Source of the DNA: Bog-756 sp963824645
Lineage (GTDB): Bacteria > Actinomycetota > Acidimicrobiia > Acidimicrobiales > RAAP-2
Assembly: GCA_963824645.1 (NCBI GenBank)
Contig: CAWGQC010000002.1
Span: 14,329 to 78,328, forward strand
Direction of reading: 5' to 3'
DNA: 64,000 bases
The notes beneath the pieces are model-generated. The model made no database searches. It had not been told where the DNA came from and saw nothing but the letters and a program-made list of their open reading frames with translations. Of this stretch, positions 9,832 through 18,524 are shown one piece after another (the first letter of the stretch is position 1; the number at the start of each line of letters is the position of its first letter). A program made the position numbers and the translations under genes.

Positions 9832-10136
9832 CAGACCTCCCCACCAGGCGTGGGCACCGGCGTGGGCACAGGCGTGGGCACCAACATCACCGACGCCTCC
9901 TCGATGACCGGGTTGGCCAGCAGACGGTCGGCCACCTCGGTGGCCCGGCTCCTGGCGTCATCCTCGTCGGTGGCGGTGACATCGAAGCGGAAAGCTTTGC
10001 CCGCCCGTACCCCGGAAACTCCGGCCAGACCCAGGGCCGGCAATGCCCGCTCGATGGTGGCACCCTGGGGGTCGGCGATCCCTGCTCGCAGCCGGACCTC
10101 GACCAGCACCGAAAATCGGTCAGTTCCAGGGCTCAT
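9831..10136 (-). CDS. purS: Phosphoribosylformylglycinamidine synthase, PurS subunit
   Basis: 101 residues; the small dimeric subunit that bridges PurL and PurQ in the FGAM synthase complex. The VLVEVRLRAGIADPQG start and the G-V/F-RAGKAFRFDV pattern match PurS. Family members are about 80-85 residues; the extra C-terminal part is a (VPTP)3 tail encoded by a 12-bp tandem repeat. The gene directly precedes and overlaps purQ. About 130 bases separate it from purC, the next gene upstream in the run. Confidence 0.93.
   Translation of the reverse strand: MSPGTDRFSVLVEVRLRAGIADPQGATIERALPALGLAGVSGVRAGKAFRFDVTATDEDDARSRATEVADRLLANPVIEEASVMLVPTPVPTPVPTPGGEV
9847..9882. repeat. 12-bp tandem repeat, 3 copies, in the PurS C-terminus
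   Basis: The unit GGCGTGGGCACC occurs three times (the middle copy ends CA instead of CC). It encodes repeated Val-Pro-Thr-Pro units on the minus strand just before the purS stop, after the end of the conserved PurS fold. Confidence 0.8.
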
Positions 10137-10267
10137 GAGGCACCGTACCAGTCACGCAAGGACCCGATCCTGCTTCTGTGGGCCGCGGCGTCGCCGGCGT
10201 GGGGAGGGGGGCTGATTGTCGAGGGGCCACAGCGGTGGGCCCGAGTGCCGTGGCCGCCGTTTCTGGC

Positions 10268-11176
10268 TCAACCGCCGTACCAGTCAGACAGCCGGCGACC
10301 ACAGACCCGCTCGTAGGCGGCGATATAGCGGGTGGAGGTGGCGTCCACTATCTCCTCGGGCAGAGGGGGAGGCGGCGGCTGCTTATCCCAGGGCTGGGCC
10401 TCGAGCCAGTCGCGCAGCGGTTGCTTGTCGAACGACGGCGGATTGGTCCCCGGCGCACAGTCGTCCGCCGGCCAGAACCGACTCGAATCCGGGGTCAGTA
10501 CCTCGTCGCACAGGGAGAGGGCGCCGTCGATGTAGCCCAGCTCGAACTTGGTGTCGCAGATGACGATGCCCTGCTCCTCGGCCCGGGCGGCGGCCCTCCC
10601 GTAGGCGGTCAGACACAGCTCGGCAGCCGCTTCGGCCGCCTCCTTGCCCACCAGGTCGATGGCCTCGGCCATGCCGATGTTGAGGTCGTGGCCCTCGGTG
10701 GCCTTCGTCGACGGGGTGAAGATGGGCTCGGGCAGCCGGTCGGCATGACGGAGCCCGGAGGGCATGGCCATGCCGTGGACCGTGCCCTGGCGTTCGTACT
10801 CCTTGTAGGCCGATCCGGCCAGGTAGCCGCGCACGATGCATTCGATGTCGAGCATGTCGGCTCGGTGAACGAGCATGGCCCGACCGGCCAGGCCGTCGAG
10901 ACCACCGGGCAGACCGGTCGCCCCCGGCGGAAAGGTCGAGACGTCGGCGCTGATCAGATGGTTGGGGGCCAAGTCGGCGAGGGCCTCCAACCAGTAGGCG
11001 GTCATGGCGGTCAGCACCCTGCCCTTGTCGGGAATGGGCTCGGCCATGATCACGTCGAACGCCGATATACGGTCGGACGCCACCATCAACAGGCGGTCCT
11101 GGCCGGCGTCGTAGAGCTCACGCACCTTGCCGGTCTGAATGAGCGTGAGTGGTTCGTCGGTCGAGTGGACGGTCAT
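10268..11176 (-). CDS. purC: Phosphoribosylaminoimidazole-succinocarboxamide synthase
   Basis: 302 residues; joins CAIR and aspartate with ATP to give SAICAR. The N-terminal ATP-binding strand pair QTGKVRELYDAG (14-25) and SDRISAFDV (34-42) identify SAICAR synthetase. At about 300 residues it is of the longer form common in actinobacteria and yeast rather than the 240-residue E. coli form. The start codon at 11176 overlaps the purB stop (ATGA). No purE or purK gene lies in the window, so CAIR must be made by enzymes encoded elsewhere. Confidence 0.95.
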   Translation of the reverse strand: MTVHSTDEPLTLIQTGKVRELYDAGQDRLLMVASDRISAFDVIMAEPIPDKGRVLTAMTAYWLEALADLAPNHLISADVSTFPPGATGLPGGLDGLAGRAMLVHRADMLDIECIVRGYLAGSAYKEYERQGTVHGMAMPSGLRHADRLPEPIFTPSTKATEGHDLNIGMAEAIDLVGKEAAEAAAELCLTAYGRAAARAEEQGIVICDTKFELGYIDGALSLCDEVLTPDSSRFWPADDCAPGTNPPSFDKQPLRDWLEAQPWDKQPPPPPLPEEIVDATSTRYIAAYERVCGRRLSDWYGG

Positions 11177-12483
11177 GGGGCAAGCTCCTCCAGGGCATCG
11201 GTGAACCGGTGGACATGTCGTAAGGTGCGCGAAAGGTCGAATGCGTTGTCAAGAGCGTCGGGCGAGAGGGTCACCTCGGGGTCTGCGTCCAGCACGGCCC
11301 GGAATGAGCGCCCCTGGTCCCACGCCGCCCGGGCGTCACGCTGGACGATGCGATAGGCGGCATCGCGGCTGATGCCCCCGCTGACCAGGGCCAGCAATAC
11401 GGACTGGCTGAAGACGAGGCCGCCACTTCCTTCGGTCAGGGTGGCCAGTGCCCGTTCCGGGTGGATGACCAGACCTTGGACCAGACCGGTGGCCTTCTCC
11501 AGCATGTAGAGGGCGAGCATGGACGCATCGGGAAGCACGATCCGCTCGACCGAGCTGTGCGAGATATCGCGCTCGTGCCACAGAGCGATGTCCTCGAGTC
11601 CCGCCGACAGGTACCCGCGCAACACCCGGGCCAGGCCGCACAGCCTTTCGGAGAGGATGGGATTGCGCTTGTGGGGCATGGCCGAGCTGCCCTTCTGACC
11701 GGGTTTGAAGGGCTCCTCGGCTTCTCCGAGCTCGCTCCTGGCCATGTGCCGCACCTCGGTGGCGATGAGCTCGATGGTCGCCCCCACCGAAGCACAGGCC
11801 CACAGATACTCGGCGTGGCGATCGCGAGGGATGACCTGAGTGGCCGGCGTAGGGGTGAGACCCAGGGCGGCACAGACGCGGTCCTCCACCCGGGGATCGA
11901 TGTTGGAATAGGTCCCCACTGCGCCCGACAGCTTTCCCACCGCCACCCGACGGCGGGCATCCACCAGCCGCTGACGGTCACGATCGGCCTGGAGGGCCCA
12001 CAGGGCGAACTTGGCTCCGAAGGTGGTCGGCTCGGCGTGCATCCCATGGGTCCGTCCGGTCACCGGCACATCGATGCACTCTTCGGCCCGGGCCTTGAGT
12101 GCCGCCACCAGCCCGGAGGATGCGACGATGAGCAGGTCGGCGGCCCGGGTGAGCGTGGCACACAGGGCGGTGTCCACCACATCCGACGAGGTCAGTCCGT
12201 AATGGATCCAAGACCCGTCCGGTTGGCCGATGGCGTTCTGGACGACGTCGACGAAGGCAGCCACGTCATGATCGGTGACTCGTTCACGGTCAGCCACGGC
12301 GGTCACGAAGGCGTCGTCGACGACGGGTGCCTTGGCCCGGCAGGTGGCGGCGGCCTGGGCCGGAACGTCACCCACCTGGGCCCAGCCGTCGGTGGCCAAC
12401 AGCTCGACCTGCAGCCACATGGACAGACGGGCCTGGTCGGAGAAGAGGTCGGCCATGGCCGCAGGGGCGTAGCGCGGAATCAT
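11173..12483 (-). CDS. purB: Adenylosuccinate lyase
   Basis: 436 residues from ATG 12483, which overlaps the purD stop (ATGA). PurB cleaves SAICAR and later adenylosuccinate, releasing fumarate. The fumarase/aspartase signature GSSAMPHKRNP is intact. The open frame runs on to 12660, but that part is the reverse frame of the purD repeat tail and is not conserved. It acts directly before and after neighbouring gene products (purC, purA), so the run is ordered for pathway co-expression. Confidence 0.95.
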   Translation of the reverse strand: MIPRYAPAAMADLFSDQARLSMWLQVELLATDGWAQVGDVPAQAAATCRAKAPVVDDAFVTAVADRERVTDHDVAAFVDVVQNAIGQPDGSWIHYGLTSSDVVDTALCATLTRAADLLIVASSGLVAALKARAEECIDVPVTGRTHGMHAEPTTFGAKFALWALQADRDRQRLVDARRRVAVGKLSGAVGTYSNIDPRVEDRVCAALGLTPTPATQVIPRDRHAEYLWACASVGATIELIATEVRHMARSELGEAEEPFKPGQKGSSAMPHKRNPILSERLCGLARVLRGYLSAGLEDIALWHERDISHSSVERIVLPDASMLALYMLEKATGLVQGLVIHPERALATLTEGSGGLVFSQSVLLALVSGGISRDAAYRIVQRDARAAWDQGRSFRAVLDADPEVTLSPDALDNAFDLSRTLRHVHRFTDALEELAP

Positions 12484-13880
12484 GACGGAGCCCCGCCGAC
12501 AGGAACGGCTGACCCCGGACCGGAGGCGGAACCCGGACCGGAACCGGAGCCGGAGGCGGAACCCGGACCGGAACCGGAGCTGGAGCTGGATCCGGTCGTC
12601 AAATTGGACAGGTCGACGCCCGGTCCGGCGATGTCCGTGCGCATCTGCATACCCGGCCACGATATGGCCGACACGCCTTGGTAGGCGCGCCGTTGGGCGT
12701 CATCCAGGGAGGCCCCGATGCCGGTTACGCCCAGGACCCGGCCGCCGGCAGTGACCACGGTGGCGCCATCTCCGCCGTTGGCCGTCCCGGCGTGGAAAAC
12801 AGTCACCCCTTCAACCGACCCGGCCCGATCGAGGCCGGTGATCACCTGGCCCGTCCGCGGTGCTGACGGATAGCCGGGCGACGCCAGCACGACGCAGGCA
12901 GCGGCGCCCGGCAAAAAGCGGGGGGTGGTGTGCAGGGCCCCGGAAGCCACCTCGGCCAGTAGCCCGGTGAGATCCCCTTCGAGGCGGGGCAGAACCACCT
13001 GCGCTTCGGGATCACCGAACCGCACGTTGAACTCCAGGACCTTCGGGCCCTCAGCCGTCAGCATCAGTCCGGCGAAGAGCACGCCGCGGTAATCGATGTG
13101 GCGAGCCCGCAGAGCGGCCACCAACGGAGCGACAGATTCACGGACGAGGTGATCGACCAGGGAATCGTCCACCAAGGGAACCGGAGAGTACGCCCCCATC
13201 CCACCGGTGTTGGGCCCCCGGTCGCCGTCAGCCAGCCGCTTGTAGTCCTGAGCCGGAGCCAGAGGGGCCAGATGCTCACCGTCGCAGAGAACCAGCAGTG
13301 AACACTCGGGTCCGGTGAGACCCTCCTCCACCACCACCCGTCGACCGGCGTCGCCGAAGGAGCGACCGGAAAGCTTGGCCTCGATGTCAGATTCGGCCGC
13401 GGTCAACGAGTCAGTGACCAGTACGCCTTTGCCGGAGGCCAGACCATCGGTCTTGACCACCCACGGGCCCGGCAGCCCGTGAAGAAAGGCCTTGGCGGCA
13501 TCGGCGTCGTCGAACACGCCGAAGCGGGCTGACTGGACACCCGATTCGGCCAGCACCTCCTTCATGAAGGCCTTCGAACCCTCGAGCCGGGCGCCATCGG
13601 CACCCGGTCCGAAGACAAGGCGACCCTGGGCCCGCAGCCGGTCGGCCAGGCCGTCGACCAGCGGTGCCTCCGGTCCGATCACGTAGAGATCGGCGTCGAT
13701 CTCCTCCGGTGGGGTGTCGACCGAGACAAGGGAGTGGCCCTCGGCCGTGTGACCGGTGATGCCCGGGTTGCCCGGCGTCGCCACCACATCGGCCGTGCGT
13801 CCGATGACCAGGGCCAGGGCGTGCTCGCGTCCTCCCGACCCCACCACACACACGGTCTTCACCGGCCCGCCGCCGCTCAT
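12480..13880 (-). CDS. purD: Phosphoribosylamine-glycine ligase
   Basis: 466 residues from ATG 13880; joins phosphoribosylamine to glycine. The ATP-grasp fold is evident from VVGSGGREHAL near the N-terminus and the GPEAPLVDGLADRL and MKEVLAESGV segments. An in-frame TTG at 13916 would add 12 residues but overlaps the purA stop and is unlikely. The conserved protein ends about 40 residues before the stop; the rest is a Ser/Gly/Pro/Ala tail built on a 30-bp duplication. Translation is coupled to purB by a four-base overlap. Confidence 0.95.
   Translation of the reverse strand: MSGGGPVKTVCVVGSGGREHALALVIGRTADVVATPGNPGITGHTAEGHSLVSVDTPPEEIDADLYVIGPEAPLVDGLADRLRAQGRLVFGPGADGARLEGSKAFMKEVLAESGVQSARFGVFDDADAAKAFLHGLPGPWVVKTDGLASGKGVLVTDSLTAAESDIEAKLSGRSFGDAGRRVVVEEGLTGPECSLLVLCDGEHLAPLAPAQDYKRLADGDRGPNTGGMGAYSPVPLVDDSLVDHLVRESVAPLVAALRARHIDYRGVLFAGLMLTAEGPKVLEFNVRFGDPEAQVVLPRLEGDLTGLLAEVASGALHTTPRFLPGAAACVVLASPGYPSAPRTGQVITGLDRAGSVEGVTVFHAGTANGGDGATVVTAGGRVLGVTGIGASLDDAQRRAYQGVSAISWPGMQMRTDIAGPGVDLSNLTTGSSSSSGSGPGSASGSGSGPGSASGPGSAVPVGGAPS
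12520..12579. repeat. 30-bp perfect direct duplication in the purD 3' end
   Basis: Two adjacent identical 30-bp copies (12520-12549 and 12550-12579) are built of CCGGA/GGAACC words and encode a Gly-Ser-Ala-Pro-rich tail on PurD. They lie just 37 bases upstream of the purB start codon, so changes in copy number alter the PurD tail without touching the coupling site. Confidence 0.85.
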
Positions 13881-13905
13881 GGCGCCACTCCCGATGAGGG
13901 TCCGC

Positions 13906-15186
13906 TCATGCGGCAAATCGGACGAATTGCTCGCGTCCGGGTCCCACCCCGACCAGCCGGACCGGCCGGCCGATCTGCTCAGCCAGAAAGTGGACGTAGT
14001 CGCGGGCGGCCTGCGGCAGGTCGGCGATCTCGGTGGCTCCGGAGATATCCGTCTTCCACCCGGGCATCTCCTCGTACACGGGAGTCACCTGATGGAACAC
14101 GGACTGGTGGTAGGGCGGGTGGGTGAAGCGCTCGCCTCCGGCCTCGTAGGCCACACACACCTTGACGGTGTCGAAGGTGTCGAGCACGTCGAGCTTGGTC
14201 AAGGCCACCTCGGACAGCGAGTTGAGCCTGACCGCCTGGCGCATCATGACGGCGTCGAACCAGCCCGGGCGTCGGCGTCGGCCGGTGTTGACCCCGTACT
14301 CGTGGCCCCGGTCGACCAGGGTGTCGCCCGTCTCGTCGGTCAGCTCGGTGGGGAACGGTCCGCTCCCCACCCGGGTGACGTAGGCCTTGGCAATACCGAT
14401 GACCTCGTCTATGTAGCGGGGCCCGATCCCCGCTCCGGTACAGGCACCTCCGGCCACCGGATTGGACGACGTCACGAACGGATAGGTCCCGTGATCGAGG
14501 TCGAGGAAGGTGGCCTGCGCCCCCTCCAGGAGCACGTGGGCGCCTCGCTCGAGGGCATCGTGCAGCAGACCGACCGTGTCGGCCACCATCGGTGCCACCC
14601 GTGGCGCCAGCTCGTCGAGATAAGCAGCACATATCTCGTCGGCCGACAGGGGCAGCCGGTTGTACACCTTGGCCAGGACCGCGTTCTTCTCCTTCAGTAC
14701 AACTTCCAGCTTCTGACGGAAGATTTTGGGGTCCGACAGGTCCTGGACCCTCAGTCCCACCCGCGAGGACTTGTCGGCGTAAGCCGGACCGATGCCCCGT
14801 TTGGTGGTGCCCAGCTTGTTCTTGCCCAGATACCGCTCGGTGAGACGGTCCAGTTCGTGATGGTAGGGCATGATCAGATGGGCGTTGCCACTGACCAACA
14901 GCCGGGAGGTGTCGATCCCCTTGGCTGTCAGGGTGTCCAACTCGGCCAGCAGAACGGTGGGGTCGACCACCACACCATTGCCGATGATCGGCGTGATGTG
15001 GTCGTAAAGGATGCCGCTCGGCACCAGCTGCAGGGCGAAGGTCTCACCGCCCACCACAATGGTATGGCCGGCGTTGTGACCGCCCTGGTAGCGAACGACC
15101 AGCTCCATCTCCTTGGCCAGGAGATCGGTGAGCTTGCCTTTGCCCTCATCACCCCACTGGGTCCCGACCACGACGGTTGCCGGCAC
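13906..15186 (-). CDS. purA: Adenylosuccinate synthetase
   Basis: 426 residues; condenses IMP with aspartate using GTP on the route to AMP. The P-loop-like GDEGKGK (12-18) and the GHTIVVGGETFALQL region are typical. The start is a GTG at 15186 with a good GGAGG ribosome site eight bases upstream. It is the most upstream of the coupled purA-purD-purB-purC-purS-purQ run, so regulation is expected at the region 15187-15240. Length and motifs are normal. Confidence 0.96.
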   Translation of the reverse strand: MPATVVVGTQWGDEGKGKLTDLLAKEMELVVRYQGGHNAGHTIVVGGETFALQLVPSGILYDHITPIIGNGVVVDPTVLLAELDTLTAKGIDTSRLLVSGNAHLIMPYHHELDRLTERYLGKNKLGTTKRGIGPAYADKSSRVGLRVQDLSDPKIFRQKLEVVLKEKNAVLAKVYNRLPLSADEICAAYLDELAPRVAPMVADTVGLLHDALERGAHVLLEGAQATFLDLDHGTYPFVTSSNPVAGGACTGAGIGPRYIDEVIGIAKAYVTRVGSGPFPTELTDETGDTLVDRGHEYGVNTGRRRRPGWFDAVMMRQAVRLNSLSEVALTKLDVLDTFDTVKVCVAYEAGGERFTHPPYHQSVFHQVTPVYEEMPGWKTDISGATEIADLPQAARDYVHFLAEQIGRPVRLVGVGPGREQFVRFAA

Positions 15187-15214
15187 GCGTCATTCCTCCG
15201 TTGCGAAAAGCGGA

Positions 15215-15230
15215 TTACATACCAGTGTAA
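15215..15230. promoter_or_regulatory. Candidate operator/promoter upstream of purA
   Basis: TTACA at 15215-15219 and TGTAA at 15226-15230 form a 16-bp dyad about 30-45 bases before the purA GTG. On the minus strand the same stretch holds a TATGTAAT word that could be a -10 element. This is the only AT-rich dyad upstream of the purine run, so it is a candidate control site; no regulator is assigned. Confidence 0.4.
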
Positions 15231-15564
15231 CCCGTGACCGGGTGGGCACGGAGGGAGCGGAGTCCAGGCCGATCGCCGGTGCGCGGCCATCGACGAAAGG
15301 TGCGCTTTCGGCCGCCGCCTCCGAGTCGGGGGGCCAAGGGAGGCCTGGAGGCCTGGTTCCCGCCGGCGGGACCCCTGCCGGCGCGGGCTAGGAACAGCGG
15401 CCGTGCGGTCGTGGGGTTCGGTGCGATCAGCGACCGAGCGGTCACAGTCCCGAGCGGGTCGGCAACGGACCGGGTCGGCGTCCGAATGGCCGGCCATCCC
15501 CCGCCAGCCGGCCGGACGGAGGCCTGACCCTCCCCTTATCGGCGCCCCTACCCAGGAACTTGAG

Positions 15565-15605
15565 GACAAATTTCGAAATATTCGAAAGAATTTCTATTCT
15601 TCCTG
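15565..15605 (-). terminator. Possible terminator after clpB
   Basis: Reading leftward after the clpB stop, AAGAAT-loop-ATTCTT forms a short stem followed by TTCG and a second TTCGAA...TTCGAA pairing. The stems are A/T-rich rather than GC-rich and there is no long U tract, so this is a weak candidate, notable mainly because the island is strikingly AT-rich for this genome. Confidence 0.3.
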
Positions 15606-15626
15606 GTCAAGGCCACAAAAGGATCC

Positions 15627-18119
15627 TCAGGCCAGAACAATGGCCCCGTCCTTCTCGTCCACGGTGACCGTCGAGCCCTCGGGGTAACGACCTTCGAGCA
15701 GGGCCAGGGCCAGCGGATCCTCGACCTCCCGCTGGATCACCCGCCGGAGGGGACGGGCGCCGAAATCGGGGTCGTATCCGGTGGTGGCCAGATAGGCCTC
15801 TGCCGCCGCGGTGGCCACCAGGGTCAGTCGCCTCTCGGCCAGTCGACCACGAAGCGAACCGAGCTGGATGGAGACGATGCGGGCCAGGTCGGCCTGGGTC
15901 AGCGGATGGAAGCGCACGATCTCGTCGATGCGGTTGACGAATTCCGGCTTGAAGAAGTCGATCGGCTCGCCCGGCAGATTCGACGTCATGATCAGCACCG
16001 TGTTGGTGAAGTCGACGGTACGGCCCTGACCGTCGGTGAGCCGACCATCCTCCAGCAACTGGAGCAGCGTGTTGAACACGTCAGGGTGAGCCTTCTCCAG
16101 CTCGTCGAGCAGCACCACTGCGTAGGGACGCCGACGTATCGCCTCGGTGAGCTGCCCGCCTTCCTCGTAGCCGACATATCCCGGTGGCGCACCCACCAGG
16201 CGGGCCACAGAGTGACGCTCCATGTATTCGCTCATGTCGATGCGCACCATGGCCCGGGCGTCGTCGAAGAGGAACTCGGCCAGAGCCCGAGCCAGTTCGG
16301 TCTTACCCACTCCGGTGGGACCGAGGAACAGGAACGACCCGATGGGCCGGTTGGGATCGGAGAGACCGGCTCGGCTGCGGCGGATGGCGTTGGCTACCGC
16401 GCTGACCGCCTCGTCCTGGCCAACCACCCGGGCGTGGAGGGCATCCTCCATGCGGATCAGCTTCTCCACCTCACCCTCCAGCAGGCGGCTGACGGGCACA
16501 CCCGTCGCCCGGCTCACTACCTCGGCCACATCCTCGGCGTCGACCTCCTCCTTCAGGAAGCGCTGGCTCTTCTGCAGTTCATCGAGGGAGCGGGTCGCCT
16601 CGTCGATCTGGCGCTCGAGGTCGGGGATCAATCCGTAGGAGATCTCCGAGGCCTCGGCCAGATTGCCGTCGCGGGCCAGGCGTTCGGCCTCGCCCCGGTG
16701 TTGCTCAAGCTCGCCCTTGAGCGATTGAATTGTGGCGATGGCCTCCTTCTCCGACTGCCAATGGGCGGTCATAGCCACAGACTGCTCCTGAAGGTTGGCC
16801 ATCTCCTCATCGAGCCGGGCCAGGCGCTCGGCCGATGCACTGTCCGTCTCCTTGGCCAGAGCCATCCGTTCGATCTCGAGCTGACGCAGACGGCGGGTCA
16901 CGACATCGAGCTCGAGGGGCATCGAGTCGATCTCGATCCGCAGCCGGCTGGCCGCCTCGTCCATCAGGTCGATGGCTTTGTCGGGTAGGAACCGCCCGGT
17001 GACGTAGCGATCCGAGAGCACGGCTGCAGCCACCAGGGCAGCGTCCTGAATACGGACACCGTGATGGACCTCGTAGCGCTCCTTCAGGCCACGGAGAATG
17101 GCGATGGTGTCCTCCACCGACGGGGGCGGAACGAAAACCTGTTGGAACCGTCGCTCGAGAGCGGCGTCCTTCTCGATGTACTGGCGGTACTCGTCGAGAG
17201 TGGTGGCACCGATCATGCGCAACTCGCCGCGGGCCAGCATGGGTTTGATCATGTTGCCTGCGTCCATCGCCCCTTCGGCGCCGCCACCGGCACCCACGAT
17301 GGTGTGGAGCTCGTCGATGAAGGTGATGACCTCACCCTCGGCGTCGGCGATTTCTTTCAAGACCGCCTTCAGGCGCTCCTCGAACTCACCCCGGTACTTG
17401 GCGCCGGCCACCATCGATCCCATGTCGAGAGCGATGACCCGCTTTCCCTTCAGACCCTCGGGGACATCCCCCTCCACGATGCGGGTGGCCAAACCCTCCA
17501 CGATGGCGGTTTTGCCCACACCGGGCTCGCCGATCAGTACGGGATTGTTTTTCGTCCGACGCGACAAGACCTGTATGACCCGACGGATCTCCTCGTCCCT
17601 GCCGATGACCGGATCGATCTTCCCCTGCCGAGCGGCGATAGTGAGGTCACGACCGTAACGCTCGAGGGCCTGGAAGGTCTCCTCCGGGTTCGGAGAGGTG
17701 ACCCGGTGACTACCCCTCACGTCGCGCAGGGCGGTGAGCAGTTGGTCGCGGTCGACGCCCAGACGGTCGGCCATGGCCAACATCAAATGCTCGACGGACA
17801 GATACTCGTCGCCCATGTCGGTCCGGGCCGTATCGGCCGCCGTCAGCACATCGCGGAGGGCCCGATCGATGCCCGGCTCCTGTCCGCCGAAGGCCTGGGG
17901 CAACCGGGCCAACTCACCGTTGATCCGGTCACGGACGACGTTGGGCTCCACCCCGACACGCGTCAGGACGGGACCGGCGATACCGTCGCTCTGGTCGAGA
18001 ATGGAGGCCAGCACATGGCTCGGCGTGACCTCGGCGTTGTTGGCGGCCCGGGCCCGGTCAACGGCGGCCGTGAACGCCTCTTGGGTCTTGACGGTCCAGC
18101 GCTCGGGGTTGATGGTCAT
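15627..18119 (-). CDS. clpB: ATP-dependent disaggregase ClpB
   Basis: 830 residues; an AAA+ hexamer that works with DnaK/DnaJ/GrpE to rescue aggregated protein in the cytoplasm. The Clp N-domain covers about 1-145. Walker A of the first ATPase is GEPGVGKT (197-204), a coiled middle domain of about 400-520 follows, and the second ATPase has GPTGVGKT. The segment after TSNL in the second ATPase is shorter than in E. coli ClpB, and the total is about 30 residues below the usual 860. The ATG at 18119 overlaps the hspR stop (ATGA), so ClpB is under HspR control in the same operon. Confidence 0.96.
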   Translation of the reverse strand: MTINPERWTVKTQEAFTAAVDRARAANNAEVTPSHVLASILDQSDGIAGPVLTRVGVEPNVVRDRINGELARLPQAFGGQEPGIDRALRDVLTAADTARTDMGDEYLSVEHLMLAMADRLGVDRDQLLTALRDVRGSHRVTSPNPEETFQALERYGRDLTIAARQGKIDPVIGRDEEIRRVIQVLSRRTKNNPVLIGEPGVGKTAIVEGLATRIVEGDVPEGLKGKRVIALDMGSMVAGAKYRGEFEERLKAVLKEIADAEGEVITFIDELHTIVGAGGGAEGAMDAGNMIKPMLARGELRMIGATTLDEYRQYIEKDAALERRFQQVFVPPPSVEDTIAILRGLKERYEVHHGVRIQDAALVAAAVLSDRYVTGRFLPDKAIDLMDEAASRLRIEIDSMPLELDVVTRRLRQLEIERMALAKETDSASAERLARLDEEMANLQEQSVAMTAHWQSEKEAIATIQSLKGELEQHRGEAERLARDGNLAEASEISYGLIPDLERQIDEATRSLDELQKSQRFLKEEVDAEDVAEVVSRATGVPVSRLLEGEVEKLIRMEDALHARVVGQDEAVSAVANAIRRSRAGLSDPNRPIGSFLFLGPTGVGKTELARALAEFLFDDARAMVRIDMSEYMERHSVARLVGAPPGYVGYEEGGQLTEAIRRRPYAVVLLDELEKAHPDVFNTLLQLLEDGRLTDGQGRTVDFTNTVLIMTSNLPGEPIDFFKPEFVNRIDEIVRFHPLTQADLARIVSIQLGSLRGRLAERRLTLVATAAAEAYLATTGYDPDFGARPLRRVIQREVEDPLALALLEGRYPEGSTVTVDEKDGAIVLA

Positions 18120-18523
18120 CGGGAACCTCCCGTCTCGTGCATGGTACGGCGGGCCGGCCGGGTCGGCACCAGAGTCTGGGAGACGGGGACGAGCTCACGG
18201 CGATACTGGCGGTGGGTCACAGCCACCGCCTCTCGGGCCTCCCTCCGGACAGCGGTCAACTCCTGACGCAGACGGGCTACCTCCGCCTGAAGCTCCATGA
18301 CCCGGCGAACACCTTCGAGATTGAGTCCGGCATTGGTCAAACTCTGGATCTGACGCAGGCGGTCCAGGTCCTCGTCGCTGAATCGCCGGCTGCCCCCTTC
18401 GGTGCGACTCGGATCGAGCAGGCCTTTGCGCTCGTAAACGCGCAGGGTCTGGGGGTGGACGCCGGCCAGCTCGGCGGCGACCGAGATGACATAGACAGCG
18501 CGGGACCGCGGATCGGTACTCAT
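18116..18523 (-). CDS. hspR: Heat-shock repressor HspR (MerR family)
   Basis: 135 residues from ATG at 18523, one base after the dnaJ stop. The MerR-type helix-turn-helix is at about residues 11-80, with HPQTLRVYERKGLL (23-36) followed by the R-T-x-GGSRRFS signature seen in HspR. A coiled segment follows. HspR represses dnaK and clpB operons in actinobacteria through HAIR inverted repeats with DnaK as corepressor. Its place between dnaJ and clpB in one operon fits autoregulation. A longer frame to 18646 is the dnaJ 3' end in another frame. Confidence 0.92.
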   Translation of the reverse strand: MSTDPRSRAVYVISVAAELAGVHPQTLRVYERKGLLDPSRTEGGSRRFSDEDLDRLRQIQSLTNAGLNLEGVRRVMELQAEVARLRQELTAVRREAREAVAVTHRQYRRELVPVSQTLVPTRPARRTMHETGGSR

Positions 18524-18524
18524 G

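Larger units (their letters stand above)
15187..15626. other. Intergenic region between purA and clpB
   Basis: This 440-base stretch lies downstream of clpB and upstream of purA, both leftward. It contains the purA dyad (15215-15230), a perfect GC palindrome TCCCGCCGGCGGGA near 15358-15371, and an AT-rich island near 15565-15605 with TTTCGAAA and AAGAAT/ATTCTT pairings that may terminate the clpB transcript. No gene was found. Confidence 0.45.

Noticed and set aside
12484..12660. Longer N-terminus for PurB
   Set aside because: This stretch is the reverse reading of the purD repeat tail and gives repeated RFRSGFRLR-like residues; the ATG at 12483 is coupled to the purD stop.
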